Notes: a model not told the origin generated them from the sequence alone. Positions 25,500-36,244 are shown, numbered from the stretch's first letter. The stretch: 64,000 bases of DNA from Paulinella micropora (GCA_009731375.1 BJOX01000365.1:499987-563986); one strand, 5' to 3'. Numbers and translations are program-made.

Positions 25500-27467
25500 T
25501 TGAAGTATATTATCAGGACAGAGGAGCTGATATGCCTGAAATACTGCAGTATTAATGAACCGGTGGAGAGGATAAGGCATTCACTTGGCCAGTTCCCGAA
25601 ACGCTGCGTGTGGTATGATCAACTGCAATGCATGGTGTGCAGTTTTTGCAAACAAAAGTTTCACACTTATTCGTCTTGCCCGGGCCTACCAACTACAGTA
25701 GATGCTAAGGACAGAATAGAGTTCGTTGAGAATTTGATCAAACAACCGCAGGTAAGCCTTGATCTATATCGGGACATGACACTGCTGCAGGCGCTTGAAA
25801 CTATGATAAAGTTAGGAAGTGAGCTCAACAAAGGAAACCCCTGGGCAGACACATCGGCCGGGCCTGATATGCTAAGGAGAAAGCTTGGTTATTGGAAGTC
25901 GATGGGAACTTTAAGTGTTGTCATTTCTTGGATTGCGTATGGACTTGATTTTAGGTTTGAATGACAACACATTCCTGAAAGGAAATTTTTTTGTAATCAT
26001 CCAACGTACTTTGCGAATGAGTAACTGGTTGATGAGTTTGTGCGCAGAAATATAACATTAGGTAACTTTGAGGAAGAAGAGCCTGAAAGGCTATGGTTGG
26101 TGGAACCGATGCAGGTGGAGATAGATCCGCTCGGCGTGAGAAAGGCAAGGGTATGTCACTACAAGAGATATCTAGGCAAGTTCAATGCTGTCAACCAGTT
26201 CAGATTGGAGACACTGAAGAGAGATTCAGACAAGGTAGTAAGAGATGATTTTTCAATGATTGTGACAGGTTTGGCATCTGCATATTACTCCCTAAGGATG
26301 TCAGAGAGTGTGAGAAAATTCATTAGCTTTTCCATAAAGGGAAATACTACACCTCGAATGTTATGACATTCGGACTTAGGAATGCTCCCTTTTGGTTTCA
26401 AAATACCACCCGACCTATGGTTACGCTTCTGAGATTTTTGGGCGTACTGGTGCTAGCATACCTTGACGACTTTCTGTGGAGTGCGCCAGGTAAAGTGATG
26501 AATGAACTGGCGAGTTGTGTGAGACTTTTTCTGACTATTCTTGGATGGGGATTAAATGAGAAGTGCAGATGGGTGGGTGAGTTTGTTGTGAAATTTTTGG
26601 GTGTTATGATTAACACTAAGGGGATGACATATGAGGTGCCTGACTACAAGCGGGCACTCATGCATAATAGGTGGGCAGAATTCAATGCTAGGCTGAAGGA
26701 AGGATGCTTTATTAAGCTAGAGGAGCTAGAGAGAGAAAGGTGGGTAGAATAGTCTCGCTATCGATCGGATTGGAACCGGCACAGGCTTGGACCCGCTCTC
26801 TATATGGCTGTATGAATACAGCGGGGGTGCGGGCTGCTGAGTATGTAATAATTGATGCGGGCACGAAAGCTGAGGTTGAATTTTGGGCGGAGTGGTTGGG
26901 TGATCAGTCGAGATGTAAGCGACCGATAGTTAACTATGAGGAAGATATGTTTGTGCGGGTAGACACAGGTGAGCTAGGTACCGGTGTCGTGTATGGGGGT
27001 GACAAACTTACCATCCCGCTACCGTGCCACCTAGTGTGCACATCATCAACATTACGGGAGCTGCATGGTGTCATTTCATTGTAAGTGAGTTTGGTGAGAA
27101 GTTGGGACATAAGTGTGTGAGATTTAACTTAAACTCATTGCATGCAGTGAGGAACTTAATCAACGGCGGCGGACCTGTTCCTGTTCAGAATGACATTATC
27201 AAGCATATATGGACTATTTGAAATGCGTATGATATCAAGGCAGTCTGGAACTGGATTCCAAGGGACCTGAACAGTGAAGCTGACGGCGCGTCGAAGGCGC
27301 TGTCTATGAAAGATATCTACATGAGAAGGGATGTGTACGAGATGGTGATGGCCAACGCACCTGACTATATAAGAGATGGTGGACTGGTGTATGTCACTGA
27401 CTTCAACAGGTGGCCGAGACATTGGGCCGTAGCAGGAGCAGCGGCAAATAGTGCCGCAGGGTTTCAA
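25500..27467 (+). pseudogene. DIRS-type reverse transcriptase / RNase H, broken
   Basis: Pieces in three frames: 25500-25964 (with 'MVCSFCKQKF'), 26040-26366, 26363-26752 and 26740-27300. RT motifs are 'MTFGLRNAPFWFQNT' and the catalytic 'LAYLDDFLWSAPG'. RNase H-like motifs are 'DTGELGTGVVYGG', 'SSTLRELHGV' and 'WIPRDLNSEADGASKA'. The FGLxxAP..F / YxDD / SSxxREL combination is typical of DIRS elements, which integrate with a tyrosine recombinase; none remains. Breaks include a shift near 26330 beside a G run and an in-frame TGA at about 27219. Copia sequence starts at about 27468 in the middle of what should be its 3' end. Confidence 0.7.
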
Positions 27468-27479
27468 CCTCGTACTAGG

Positions 27480-27788
27480 CCGTTCAGAGTCAGAGAAAGG
27501 GTGGTCGGCGGTGAGAGCGTACTAGAGAAGGAATACGCAAGTTTGCCGGAAGCAGAGGGAGAAGCTGACCCGGTTGACGACCTAGTTCGTTTCATGACCG
27601 AACGCGGATGGATGGCTAAGGGGATCCGGCTAGCAGAACAAGCCCTCCTAGGACGGAGTGCGGACAAAGACCCCATGTTCGATTCGGGAGCTACGTTGCA
27701 CTTTGTGCCGGCCGGAGCTGAACAACGCCTGTTCAACATTCAGCGAGGGATGAAACGGGTAGATACGGTCAACGGGAGACCACCGTGA
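27480..27788 (+). pseudogene. Copia Gag C-terminus / protease fragment
   Basis: Contains 'MFDSGATLHFVPAG', the copia retropepsin active-site motif (D-S-G-A then H), at 27674-27715. It shares an ORF with upstream DIRS-derived residues (ORF from 27306), so the ORF itself is a fusion product of the junction. The frame is lost at about 27780 and resumes one base over. Confidence 0.65.
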
Positions 27789-28927
27789 CTAAGAAGGGCT
27801 CACTAGACATGACGACCGTGAACGGAAAGGGGGAAAAGAACAGGTTACATCTAGGTTGTGTGTGGGTTACCGCCAACATAGATGAAACCTTAGTCTCCGG
27901 TCCTCAGTTAGCCAAGGATGGTTACAGTGTAGTCCTCCACAAGAAGGGAGAGTGATACATCACTAAGGCCCGCATACCGGACATTTCCCCAGAGCTTAAG
28001 GCCGGGGTCCTTTACCTAGACGACAAGGACAAGGTGTGGCGTTTTGTGACGTCCACAAACCAAGAGCTGGCGGCAGATAAGATTGAGGCTAGAGCTTTCT
28101 TTGGAAAGGAGATGGCTAAGGTCACGGAGTTGACTAGTGAACAACTTCACCAGAAGTTCGGAGGGCCCGGAAGCGGCATGCAGCGCCTCATCAGTGAAGC
28201 GTACGGAATCAAGATAGTGGGTGACAAAACCCATGAGCAAGCGGTAAAAGAGTGTAAGGAGTGCCCGGCCGCCAAAGGGGGGAAAGTTAACCACCCGGCA
28301 AGCAACCAGTTGACACAGGTAGGGAAGTTCGAAGCTGTGGCGTTCGACAAGTCCGGGTGCCTACGCAAATCCCTCTATGGTGGGTTTTGGTACGGCATGG
28401 TGGGAATCGAGGCTAACACCGGGTATGCGTTTGGCCTCCTGCTAAAGGATGGCACCGCGGCACCACAAGTGCGCTTCATGCGGGAATGCATAAACTTCAT
28501 TGAGACGCAAAGCGGCAAGAAGGTGAAGGAAGTCCGGGTAGACGGTGAATATACCTCAGCTGACTTCAAGGAGCTAGTCCGGGACAAGGGAGTGAGGAAG
28601 TGGATAAACACCCTCAATGAACACAACAAGAACGCCTATGCCGAAGTGTCCCAACGTGAACTTTGGCGCAAAGCGCGTCATAACATGGTTAGGGCTCAGC
28701 TACCGTCCTATGAGCTCTTGGGATACGCGTGGCAACACGCTATCCTCTTACACAACCTTTCCCCGAAACGATCCGGTGGTGAGGTCCGGATGTTTGAGCT
28801 GATGCCCCGTGAAAGGAAGCTAAAGTGGATAGCTTACCTTCATCCTTTTGGGTGTCTATGCCACATGGTCATCGAGGGCAGGTTAGGGGACACGACGAGA
28901 GCCGGACGCACATGGCCCCCTGGTTAG
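27789..28927 (+). pseudogene. Copia integrase
   Basis: The N-terminal HHCC-type zinc module is seen as 'LHQKFGG...KTHEQAVKECKEC'. The DDE core has D in 'EAVAFDKSG', D in 'VRVDGEYTS' and a downstream Glu in 'AEVSQRELWR'. A TGA at about 27954 interrupts the pre-integrase region where Trp would be expected. The integrase would insert the cDNA, but this copy cannot make a continuous protein. The frame shifts again at about 28890 ('HPFGCLCHMV'). Confidence 0.7.
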
Positions 28928-30358
28928 GGCTGAGTTTGGAGTACTCCGCACACCTGATCCTGTGTGAAGGTAGGGTGTTCCCATGGCGAAACGTCAAGAA
29001 CTTTGACGACAATCAGCAGGCCTGGCCCCTGTTGCAACCCCTTTGGGAGAAGAAGGGACTGAGCTTGGAACCGTTCAAGGGAGACCCGTTAGTGGAAGAC
29101 GCCGACCTTGAGCAGATGTTTGTTCCAAAGTCCAGGGTGGGAGGGACCGACCCCGGGGGAGGCAAGAAGACCCCGGATCAGGGGGAGCTTGACAGCTCTG
29201 ATTCCGACGGCGAAGTGGAGGAAGCGACCTCTGAACAGGAAGCCGTGAAAACCGAGAAAGAGGCTCCCGAGCCCGACCCGAAACAATAGGGGAGTTGAAG
29301 GGAAGCTGGGTGGAGACCCCAGCCACTCAGTGGGGCTGGGCTTGGGCCAACAAGACCTATGGGGTGGGTTTTCGGGACAAGGTTCGACGAGGTCAGGTGC
29401 AAGACGTGAGTGAACCCATATGGGTTAAGAAGCAGAAGAAGAGCGGACCAGCCCATTGGGTAAAGTTTGAGGATGACGACTCTCCAGACCGTATGTTGGA
29501 CTCGGAGATCGTCAAGTACCTTGCTGACGGTCCGGAGACCGCACATGCCGCCACGTTCACTAGGCAGGTGAGTGAGAAGCAAGCTGATGAGCTAGGGTAC
29601 TGGGACGACGCCCGAGCCGAGATGGCTACGCTCTGGGAGAAAGGTTGCTTCCGGAGAGTCCGAGCCGACTTAGTAGACAAGAAAGACATTTGTGAAGGGC
29701 GGTTCGTTGATGCCACCAAAGAGGCAGGGGGAGAGATCCTGAAGGTCAAAAGCCGATGGACTGCCAAGGGGTTTTCCATGATACAGGGATGGCATTTTGG
29801 GAAACGGGACTTCCCAACCCCGTGTGCCCTTACCATCTTAATGCTTTTCGCCCTAACAGTGTTTTTTGGCTTAGTCTTGTCAAAGTGGGACGTTGGCACG
29901 CATACACAGAGGCGTCTGCAGCTGAGCAGGGGTATCGCCCCAGTTACATCGTACCACCGTTTGGTTTAGAAGAGCCGGGGTATGTGTGGGAAATGCTTAA
30001 AGCCATCTATGGCAGACCGGACGCGCGCCGCAAATGGTGGCGGTACAAGCTAGTCCTGTTTTTAGAAAGTTTAGGCTTTACGGCTCATGTCGCTTTTCCT
30101 TGTTTCTATTGGCGTTGGCTACCCGGTAAGGATAAGCCTGACTTTGCTTTCGTACACGTCGACGACATAATGGGAGCGTTCAGTAGCAAGGAGGTGGAAG
30201 CAGAGTTCTTAGCCGCCGGTAAGAAGGCCTTTAGGGCCTTTAAGCAAGAGGCTCCGACCGGGGTGGTAGGCTTGAACATCGAAAATAAGGAAGACTGTCG
30301 ACTAGGCCGTACGATCAAGATCTCCCAGGAAGATTTCATCAAAGAGGCAGTTGAGTAG
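28928..30358 (+). pseudogene. Copia linker and reverse transcriptase
   Basis: The region starts with 'APWLGLSLEYSAHLILCEGRVF' and an acidic linker (ending 29289). The frame changes to 29295-29969 (N-terminal RT: 'LWEKGCFRRV', 'KSRWTAKGF'), then to 29756-30358 with 'YGRPDARRKWWRYKL' and the catalytic 'FVHVDDIMG', a copia-type YVDD box with His. Two to three frameshifts make it non-functional. Confidence 0.7.
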
Positions 30359-30431
30359 CTCCAGTGCACCGGTTTAGCTACAGCCGATTCGCCGTGGTTG
30401 ATGCCGGGGGGTACGAGCCGGGAAGCAATCA

Positions 30432-31267
30432 GTGCTAGAGCAGTTCTCGCCGCAGCACATCGTAGGTGTCCTCTTATGGACACGCATCACTCGGCACGAG
30501 GTTTTGGGCCCATTAGGGGAAGTGGCCACCCATGCCTCCAAGCCTGAGTTGTTCAATTATCAGCAAGCCGAACAGGTCGTACGGTACCTTAATGGTACCC
30601 GATCTAAAGGCATTCGCTTCACCAAGGCGAACGGCACCCGCTTGATGTCCTGGGCGGACTCAAGTTGGAAGGGAACAGCCGAAGATCGCCGTGCCAGCCT
30701 AGCGGGGTTTCATTTCTTTCTTAGTGGCTCGGTGCTACCATTCTGCCTTAAGCGGAACGTGTCCGTGGCCCTGCCCAGTGATGCGACCCTGAGAGCGCGA
30801 GTGGAGGCAAAGGCGAGCGCGACACAGGACGAGCTGGTGGCGACCGCGACCGGGTGCGGCGAGCTGGAGGTGGCGGATGGCAAGCGTCTGGTGCCGGCCG
30901 CGCCGGAGGCGTCCTCCTGCGAGGCGGAAGTCTACGCGATGGTGGAGGCATACCACGGCCAGGATAAAATATCTAACTTTGTGCAGGGCATCGGACGGGT
31001 CGCAGACGCGCTGGGGCGTACGGGTGGGGGCAGCCCCTCATCCTGTACGGCGACAACCAAGGCGCCCTGGACCTCGCAGATACAAATGTGTTTTCTAGGA
31101 AGCTCGGGCACGTGGATCTGCGCTGCGCCATCGTCAACCAGAAGGTGGACGCGGGTCTAGTCGTCAACGAGAAGGTGGCGTCAGCGGACGATGTGGCCGA
31201 CGTCAACACCAAGCCGTCGCGTGGGGAGCCCTACCTCCGACTGGTGCGGCCCGTGGCGAGCGACTAG
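30432..31267 (+). pseudogene. Copia RNase H region
   Basis: 'ADSSWKGTAEDRRASLAG' (first Asp), 'SSCEAEVYAMVEAY' (Glu) and, after a frameshift at about 31030, 'YGDNQGALDLAD' and 'KLGHVDLRCAIV' with 'ADVNTKPSRG' match the copia RNase H order. It is the last coding part before the polypurine tract. Confidence 0.7.
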
Positions 31268-31665
31268 CTTCGTCTTGCGGCGGGGTGGCGCGCGCGCGCA
31301 GTGGGACTTCCTTCAACGTTGGGACTTTCAACCCGTGGACCCTGGATAGGACTCTGGATAGAGAGTAGAACCTTGGATTGGTACCCGATTGCAAGGGGAT
31401 AGATTTTAGTAATTAGGCGACTAGATTGTCGAACTCCACAAGCTGTGGAGACGTACGCTGGCGCCTCTGCTTGCATTATTAGTCATACATATTGTGCACG
31501 GTTTTGCTGATTGCGCTTTAGTTGTTAACAGTGTAGCTATATTGCCGAACTCCACAGGAGACGTAGCGGGTAGCTCACTTTGCGCTTGCTTATGCGTAAT
31601 CTAGTATTAGTTGCGCGTTGCATTGTGGACACTGACTCGTAAGGGACTCTAATTAAGGGGGAGCA

Positions 31666-32485
31666 TTGGACAATTAATTAGACACTTCCTCCTCAACTAC
31701 GTCCGTATTGCTATTTGGTACGTTAGCCTTATTCGTTACGGTTAGTAGTATTATTACTTATTAATCAGAGTGACATGCATTTAGAGTATCTTTTCTGGTA
31801 CTGGTGGCACTAGCTTTCAAGTTTACCATTACCATTATTGCACATATCAGGCAGTTTCGTGTGTCATTTTCTGGAGGTACATCTTTTGTGTGACGTCGTC
31901 AGTTGGACTGGCGGGAGATGTTTAGTATTGTCAAATTCTTTTACGTGGGAAGCAGTTGGCCGGTAGGAGGGGGAAGCACCGAGTTCCGGTCACCGTTTGC
32001 AGAAGTCGCGAGGGTTTTCTCCCACTGGCAACGGGTTATCGAGCCTTGGAGCGTGACCTGTGCAACGGATCGCCGGCAGAGGAGACTGACGTTCGTTAAA
32101 GGGGTGAGGGGTCCACCTTAAGTGACCCCATTACAGGAAAGTGCGCATTTTCAATTGTGTGGCTACAGCTGATCACTGTAGACACTACCCACGCTCTGCT
32201 TTGGTGGTGTGCAGTGCAAGGGCAAGGTGGGGCAAGGGTGCAAGGGCTGTATAATATTACCACTGATATGAACATAAAGTTGAAGGCAATTTGCCGCCGC
32301 TGCCCACCCGGCAGTGACTACATGACCAGAAAATATGCAGTGGTAATATTATACAGCCACTGGGAATCATTCAATTACTAAGTATTAATATTGTATTAAG
32401 TACTTAGGAGAGTGAAGCTACCGTGACTATACGGTGATAGTATGCTGTGGTGGACTATGATCTACTAACTAATTAATTTGTCCAA
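31666..32485 (+). repeat. 3' LTR of the copia element
   Basis: Begins TTGGACAATTAATTAG and ends CTAATTAATTTGTCCAA, giving perfect 8-bp terminal inverted repeats (TTGGACAA/TTGTCCAA) extended imperfectly to about 16 bp. It directly follows the purine tract plus CA. Length is about 820 bp. No second copy is in the window, so the ends rest on the inverted repeat and purine tract alone. Confidence 0.6.
32245..32358. repeat. Hairpin element inside the LTR
   Basis: GGCTGTATAATATTACCACT at 32245-32264 is repeated exactly inverted at 32339-32358, with a 74-nt loop. It could be a MITE-like insertion or an RNA structure in the LTR transcript. Confidence 0.6.
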
Positions 32486-33564
32486 TGGCGGGTCCAACTC
32501 ATTGAGGTGGCACCCGGCTATATTCCGGTCTAAAAAGTATAACGGTTACTAGGAGTATTATTATCGTTACCACTAACGTGACTACCCGGCTAAGAGAGTT
32601 ATTATTAATAATAGTGACTCGGATTAACTGCCTCAGGCCTTCTTGTATCTGGGTTGACACAGCCCGGTATGGTATTAATAAAGTCAGTAGCACATATTTA
32701 CTTATCTACCCCTACACACAGTATAGAGTTCTTTACCGGTAACAAAAGTTCGTTGTACAGACATCCCTTGGGTTGTACAATATACCGACTGACATGTTCA
32801 CGGTTCAGTTTTCGGTTTGTTACAAAAATTGATTTTGATTACAAATTTCTGGGGACATTTAGGCAAGTGGCGGAATCATCCGGCCGGCAGTAACTTTGAA
32901 CGCATTAATATCTTTTCAAACTCAGGCAATAATATTAATATTACTAATATTAATATTACTGTTTGAGATAGACGCAAATATTTGGAGTCTGCTGTTTCGA
33001 AAGGCTGTGTCCTGAGTTTTTTTTTTCCTCCTCAACCCGCGCAGTCACTCTTCTTTTATAAATATATAACACTCGCCACTAGTTTTTCGCATAGTTGAAA
33101 GGGAAGGCACCGTGAGAAGGCTAAAATAAGTGAAAGCAAGTAAGATAAACCGTAGGCTAGCAGGTATACAATTAAGTGGCGAGTCCTTATTGGCGAGAAG
33201 GAAATATGAACTACAAGGATATATATGTAACGAGTCCTTTCGTCCCCGACACGCTTCCTTACGCTTGTAGAAATAATTATGCATTAGATTGACAACAAGA
33301 CATGTCCTTCCTTCTTTTCTCTTCCTTCTTTTTCTCTCCCTTCTTTTTCCTAATGGCTCTTCTTCTTGCTCTGCTGCTGCTGATACTGCTTCCTTGTTAC
33401 GAGGCTTTCTTTTTTGCGCTGATGCTTCTTCGTGTATTCTTCGTTCCTCGATTCGAGGCTTTCTTGTCACATTCTGCACTAGTCATTACAGCGCAAAGAA
33501 GTATCTCTTCCTTTGCTGCAATGGTAAGATATAAAGTTGTAAAATAAAAATTAAAAAAATACTA
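32486..33564. other. Non-coding region downstream of the copia LTR
   Basis: AT-rich sequence with palindromic AATATTAATATT motifs at about 32930-32960. The only longer ORFs (33045-33547, both strands) are Ser/Phe/Leu- or Lys/Glu-biased and not convincing genes. Confidence 0.4.
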
Positions 33565-33604
33565 CCACTACTACTGCTCAGTACTACTACTACTACTACT
33601 ACAA

Positions 33605-33645
<41 letters not shown>

Positions 33646-33677
33646 GCTGCTACTACTACTAGTGGTACTACTACTAT

Positions 33678-33744
<67 letters not shown>

Positions 33745-33745
33745 G

Positions 33746-33782
<37 letters not shown>

Positions 33783-33786
33783 AGTT

Positions 33787-33829
<43 letters not shown>

Positions 33830-33904
33830 GACTACTACTACTACTACTACTCAGTAGTACTACTACTACTTCTACTACTACTACTACGACTACTACTACT
33901 ACTG

Positions 33905-33939
<35 letters not shown>

Positions 33940-33949
33940 GCTACTACTG

Positions 33950-34027
<78 letters not shown>

Positions 34028-34072
34028 ATACTACTACTACTACTTATACTACTACTACTACTACAACATAGA
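33565..34072. repeat. TAC triplet microsatellite
   Basis: Nearly continuous TAC/CTA triplets with scattered variants, ending at the ATAC tetranucleotide array. ORFs of poly-Leu, poly-Ser or poly-Val are artefacts. Confidence 0.92.
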
Positions 34073-34221
34073 TACATACATACATACATACATACATACA
34101 TACATACGTACACATACATACATACATACATACATACATACATCATACATACATACATACATACATACATACGTACGTGCGTACCTACGTACGTACATAC
34201 ATACATGCATACATACATGCA

Positions 34222-34253
<32 letters not shown>

Positions 34254-34695
34254 CATACATATACATACATAAATACACACATACATACATACATACATAC
34301 ATTCATACATTCATTCATACATACATACATTCATACATTCATACATTCATACATACATACATACATACATACATACATAGACATTTTTATACATACATAC
34401 ACAAATACATACATAGATACATACATAGATACATACATAGATGCATACATAGATACATACATAGATACATACATAGATACATACATAGATACATACATAC
34501 ATACATACATACACCACATACATACTTACATACATAAATACATACATACATACATACATACATACATACATACATACATACATACATACAGACAGACATG
34601 CATGCATACATACAGAGGGACAGACATACATATATACATACATATATACATACATATATAGATACATACATACATACATACATATATATATATAT
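34073..34695. repeat. ATAC tetranucleotide microsatellite, left flank of the provirus
   Basis: ATAC units with GATA, ATTC and AGAC variants, ending in a TATATA stretch at 34680-34695. The array resumes in the same orientation at 59412, right of the virus, so the provirus splits one microsatellite. Confidence 0.9.
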
Positions 34696-35093
34696 ATTTA
34701 TGTATAAATGGCTGTCTATCCGCAAAGTATAAAACAAGCCTTAAAAAAGTAGAAAACCAACATTAGACATATAGAAAAAGTGTCCAACCCTTGTAAAAAC
34801 CGACGAAGGTTTTCCAAAAATCAACCAACTAAGCACATTTAGAAAGAATTCAGACATATTAAGCACATAGTCCATATTTTTACTACATAAAAATATATAT
34901 AAACAAAGTTTATATGGACTATGTGCTTAATATGTCTTAATTCTTTCTAAATGTGCTTAGTTGGTTGATTTTTGGAAAACCTTCGTCGGTTTTTACAAGG
35001 GTTGGACACTTTTTCTATATGTCTAATGTTGGTTTTCTACTTTTTTAAGGCTTGTTTTATACTTTGCGGATAGACAGCCATATATACATAAAT
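34696..35093. repeat. Left terminal palindrome with T-shaped centre
   Basis: The outer arm 34696-34876 and inner arm 34913-35093 are inverted copies matching at 179 of 181 positions by eye. The 36-bp centre holds two hairpins: TTTTTA-CTACA-TAAAAA (34877-34893) and TATAAAC-AAA-GTTTATA (34898-34914). One strand can therefore fold into a T or Y shape. Parvovirus termini and the joined ends of hairpin-telomere genomes have comparable designs. Role in replication or end resolution is inference. Confidence 0.93.
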
Positions 35094-35100
35094 GGTCATA

Positions 35101-35150
35101 GGGGGGAAGGGGGGCGGGTTTCAACGAAGTTGAAACGGGGGGTTGGGGGG
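35101..35150 (+). promoter_or_regulatory. G-rich block with perfect 8-bp hairpin (left TIR)
   Basis: Four to five runs of 3-6 G flank GTTTCAAC-GAA-GTTGAAAC (35118-35136). The G runs fit a G-quadruplex pattern; the hairpin splits them. It sits 8 bp inside the terminal palindrome and 3' to the 118-aa ORF, so it could be a transcription terminator for that gene or part of a replication or packaging signal. Confidence 0.6.
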
Positions 35151-35158
35151 TTATTAAG

Positions 35159-35515
35159 TTAGAAATCAAGTGTCTTTAAAAATTCAATGTCAGGATTAGT
35201 GCTTTCATTTTGTTTCTTTTTGTGATACTCTTTATTGTATTCTTTTATCTTGTCTTTGTTGTCGTCTCTGTATCTCTGTTTCATTTGCTGTACTTTGGCT
35301 TTGTTTCTCTTGTAGTATTCCCTGTTGTATGCATTTATTTTGGCTCTATTCTTCTCCACATATCTCTTTTGGATTTCCTTTATTTTATCGGGATGATTTT
35401 CTCTATACTTTTTTCTGCTTTCCTTTACTCTCTCTGGATGTTTCGCTCTATGTCTTTCTTGGTATCGTTGCTGTTTTGTATCGGGTGCATTCATTAAGAA
35501 TTTCAATTCTTCCAT
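35159..35515 (-). CDS. Basic repeat protein in the left TIR
   Basis: 118 residues, very rich in Lys, Arg, Glu, Tyr and Asn, built of repeats of roughly 12-13 residues such as 'YREN(H/N)xDKIKEI' and 'YNREYYKRNKAKV'. A single long helix or DNA/RNA-binding coiled coil is likely. The same repeat style is seen in the 76-aa ORF at 57847-58077, and in hypothetical proteins of algal DNA viruses as I recall. Transcription runs outward toward the palindrome. An identical copy is in the right TIR. Function unknown. Confidence 0.75.
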   Translation of the reverse strand: MEELKFLMNAPDTKQQRYQERHRAKHPERVKESRKKYRENHPDKIKEIQKRYVEKNRAKINAYNREYYKRNKAKVQQMKQRYRDDNKDKIKEYNKEYHKKKQNESTNPDIEFLKTLDF

Positions 35516-35635
35516 TGGTTATATACATATAATCCCCTTACCCTTATATATAAAATCTATACTTCCCTTATGTTTAATCTCTTGTGTATATGAGCACGGG
35601 AGAGAGAGTTTTTATTAAATACCGCTTCCTACATA

Positions 35636-35881
35636 GTGTCCAATCCCCCACGTTGGCCATGTCCGACTTCAGTTTTAAGACCTCGGACACTTTTTATTAT
35701 GTTTTTTAAAGGATTTTATATATTATTATTCTTACTATTAATACTTTTTTTACTTGGACATGGTGTCCAACCTTATATAAGAAAAATAAAAAAAATCTTA
35801 TCCCTCTATATTAGTATAGATAGTATATATAATAGGTTTTCGGCACCCAAGGCCAAAGGGCGGACAGAAGCAGGAAGATGA
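35636..35881 (+). CDS. Small putative membrane ORF in the left TIR
   Basis: 81 codons with one strong hydrophobic segment ('GFYILLFLLLILFLLGHGV', about residues 26-44) followed by a basic region. Its copy at 58216-58461 differs at two residues (S/N and T/I). It overlaps AT-rich sequence with GTCC/GGAC inverted motifs, so it could be regulatory DNA that happens to be open. Low confidence as a gene. Confidence 0.3.
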   Translation: MSNPPRWPCPTSVLRPRTLFIMFFKGFYILLFLLLILFLLGHGVQPYIRKIKKILSLYISIDSIYNRFSAPKAKGRTEAGR

Positions 35882-36172
35882 ATTTTAATAAATCTCCCTC
35901 TGCTCTCTCTCGCAGACGGACGGCCTTTATCCAATGTGTGGTGATGGAAATCCAGTGGAAATCCACACGACGAGAAACGGAAAAATGAAATGAAAACAAC
36001 ATAACAAATTAATAATGACTGCTAAATTTTGCAAAAAATAAAAACCTCATAAAGGAAAATAAAATAAACGAGTAAAGCACCTCAAAAAAGATCTATAACA
36101 CACCGCTCCGCCAAAAGTAAAAAGGCAATATGACAAAAAACATAAAAAAATAAGGCGAAAGATATCTGATAA

Positions 36173-36244
36173 TATACGAGTGGGAATTGAACCCACGACA
36201 CGGAAAACCGAGTGCGAGCCCCCTTACCATTCATCTATCAGACA
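36173..36244 (-). tRNA. tRNA-like sequence, probably degenerate
   Basis: A 72-nt minus-strand segment. It ends with a perfect T arm (GTGGG-TTCAATT-CCCAC, matching the B-box GGTTCAATTCC) and has an A-box-like 'TAGATGAATGGTA'. The acceptor strands TGTCTGA/TCGTATA pair at six of seven positions including wobbles. I could not fold a standard D arm or anticodon arm, so no amino acid is assigned. It lies just inside the left TIR and has no right-hand copy. Confidence 0.35.

Larger units (their letters stand above)
27468..32485 (+). mobile_element. Decayed Ty1/copia retrotransposon, 5'-truncated, with 3' LTR
   Basis: The domain order protease, integrase, RT, RNase H is diagnostic of Ty1/copia. The polypurine tract 'AATTAAGGGGGAG' at 31651-31663 is followed by a single LTR (31666-32485). 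The 5' LTR, primer binding site and most of gag are missing, and the left edge abuts the DIRS RNase H region. The pol frame is broken at least five times. Confidence 0.8.
34696..35965 (+). repeat. Left terminal inverted repeat (TIR) of the PLV
   Basis: Inverted copy of 58132-59401, with only a handful of differences over about 1,270 bp. It contains the terminal palindrome, a G-rich hairpin block, the 118-residue basic ORF and an 81-codon ORF. The inner boundary lies in 'GGAAATCCAGTGGAAATCCA', after which the two sides diverge. Confidence 0.95.

Noticed and set aside
33045-33547. Protein genes on both strands near 33.3 kb
   Set aside because: Composition is skewed by a CTT-rich stretch and neither strand shows a domain.
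34061-34679. Possible CRISPR array or telomeric repeat
   Set aside because: ATAC units have no unique spacers and the unit is a simple tetranucleotide inside a chromosome; it is a microsatellite.
34680-34700. Target-site duplication of the PLV
   Set aside because: Both flanks are AT-rich ATAC/TATA repeats, so any short match is uninformative.
36173-36244. Functional tRNA gene with assigned anticodon
   Set aside because: Only the T arm and a weak acceptor fold; no seven-base anticodon loop with a proper stem could be found.
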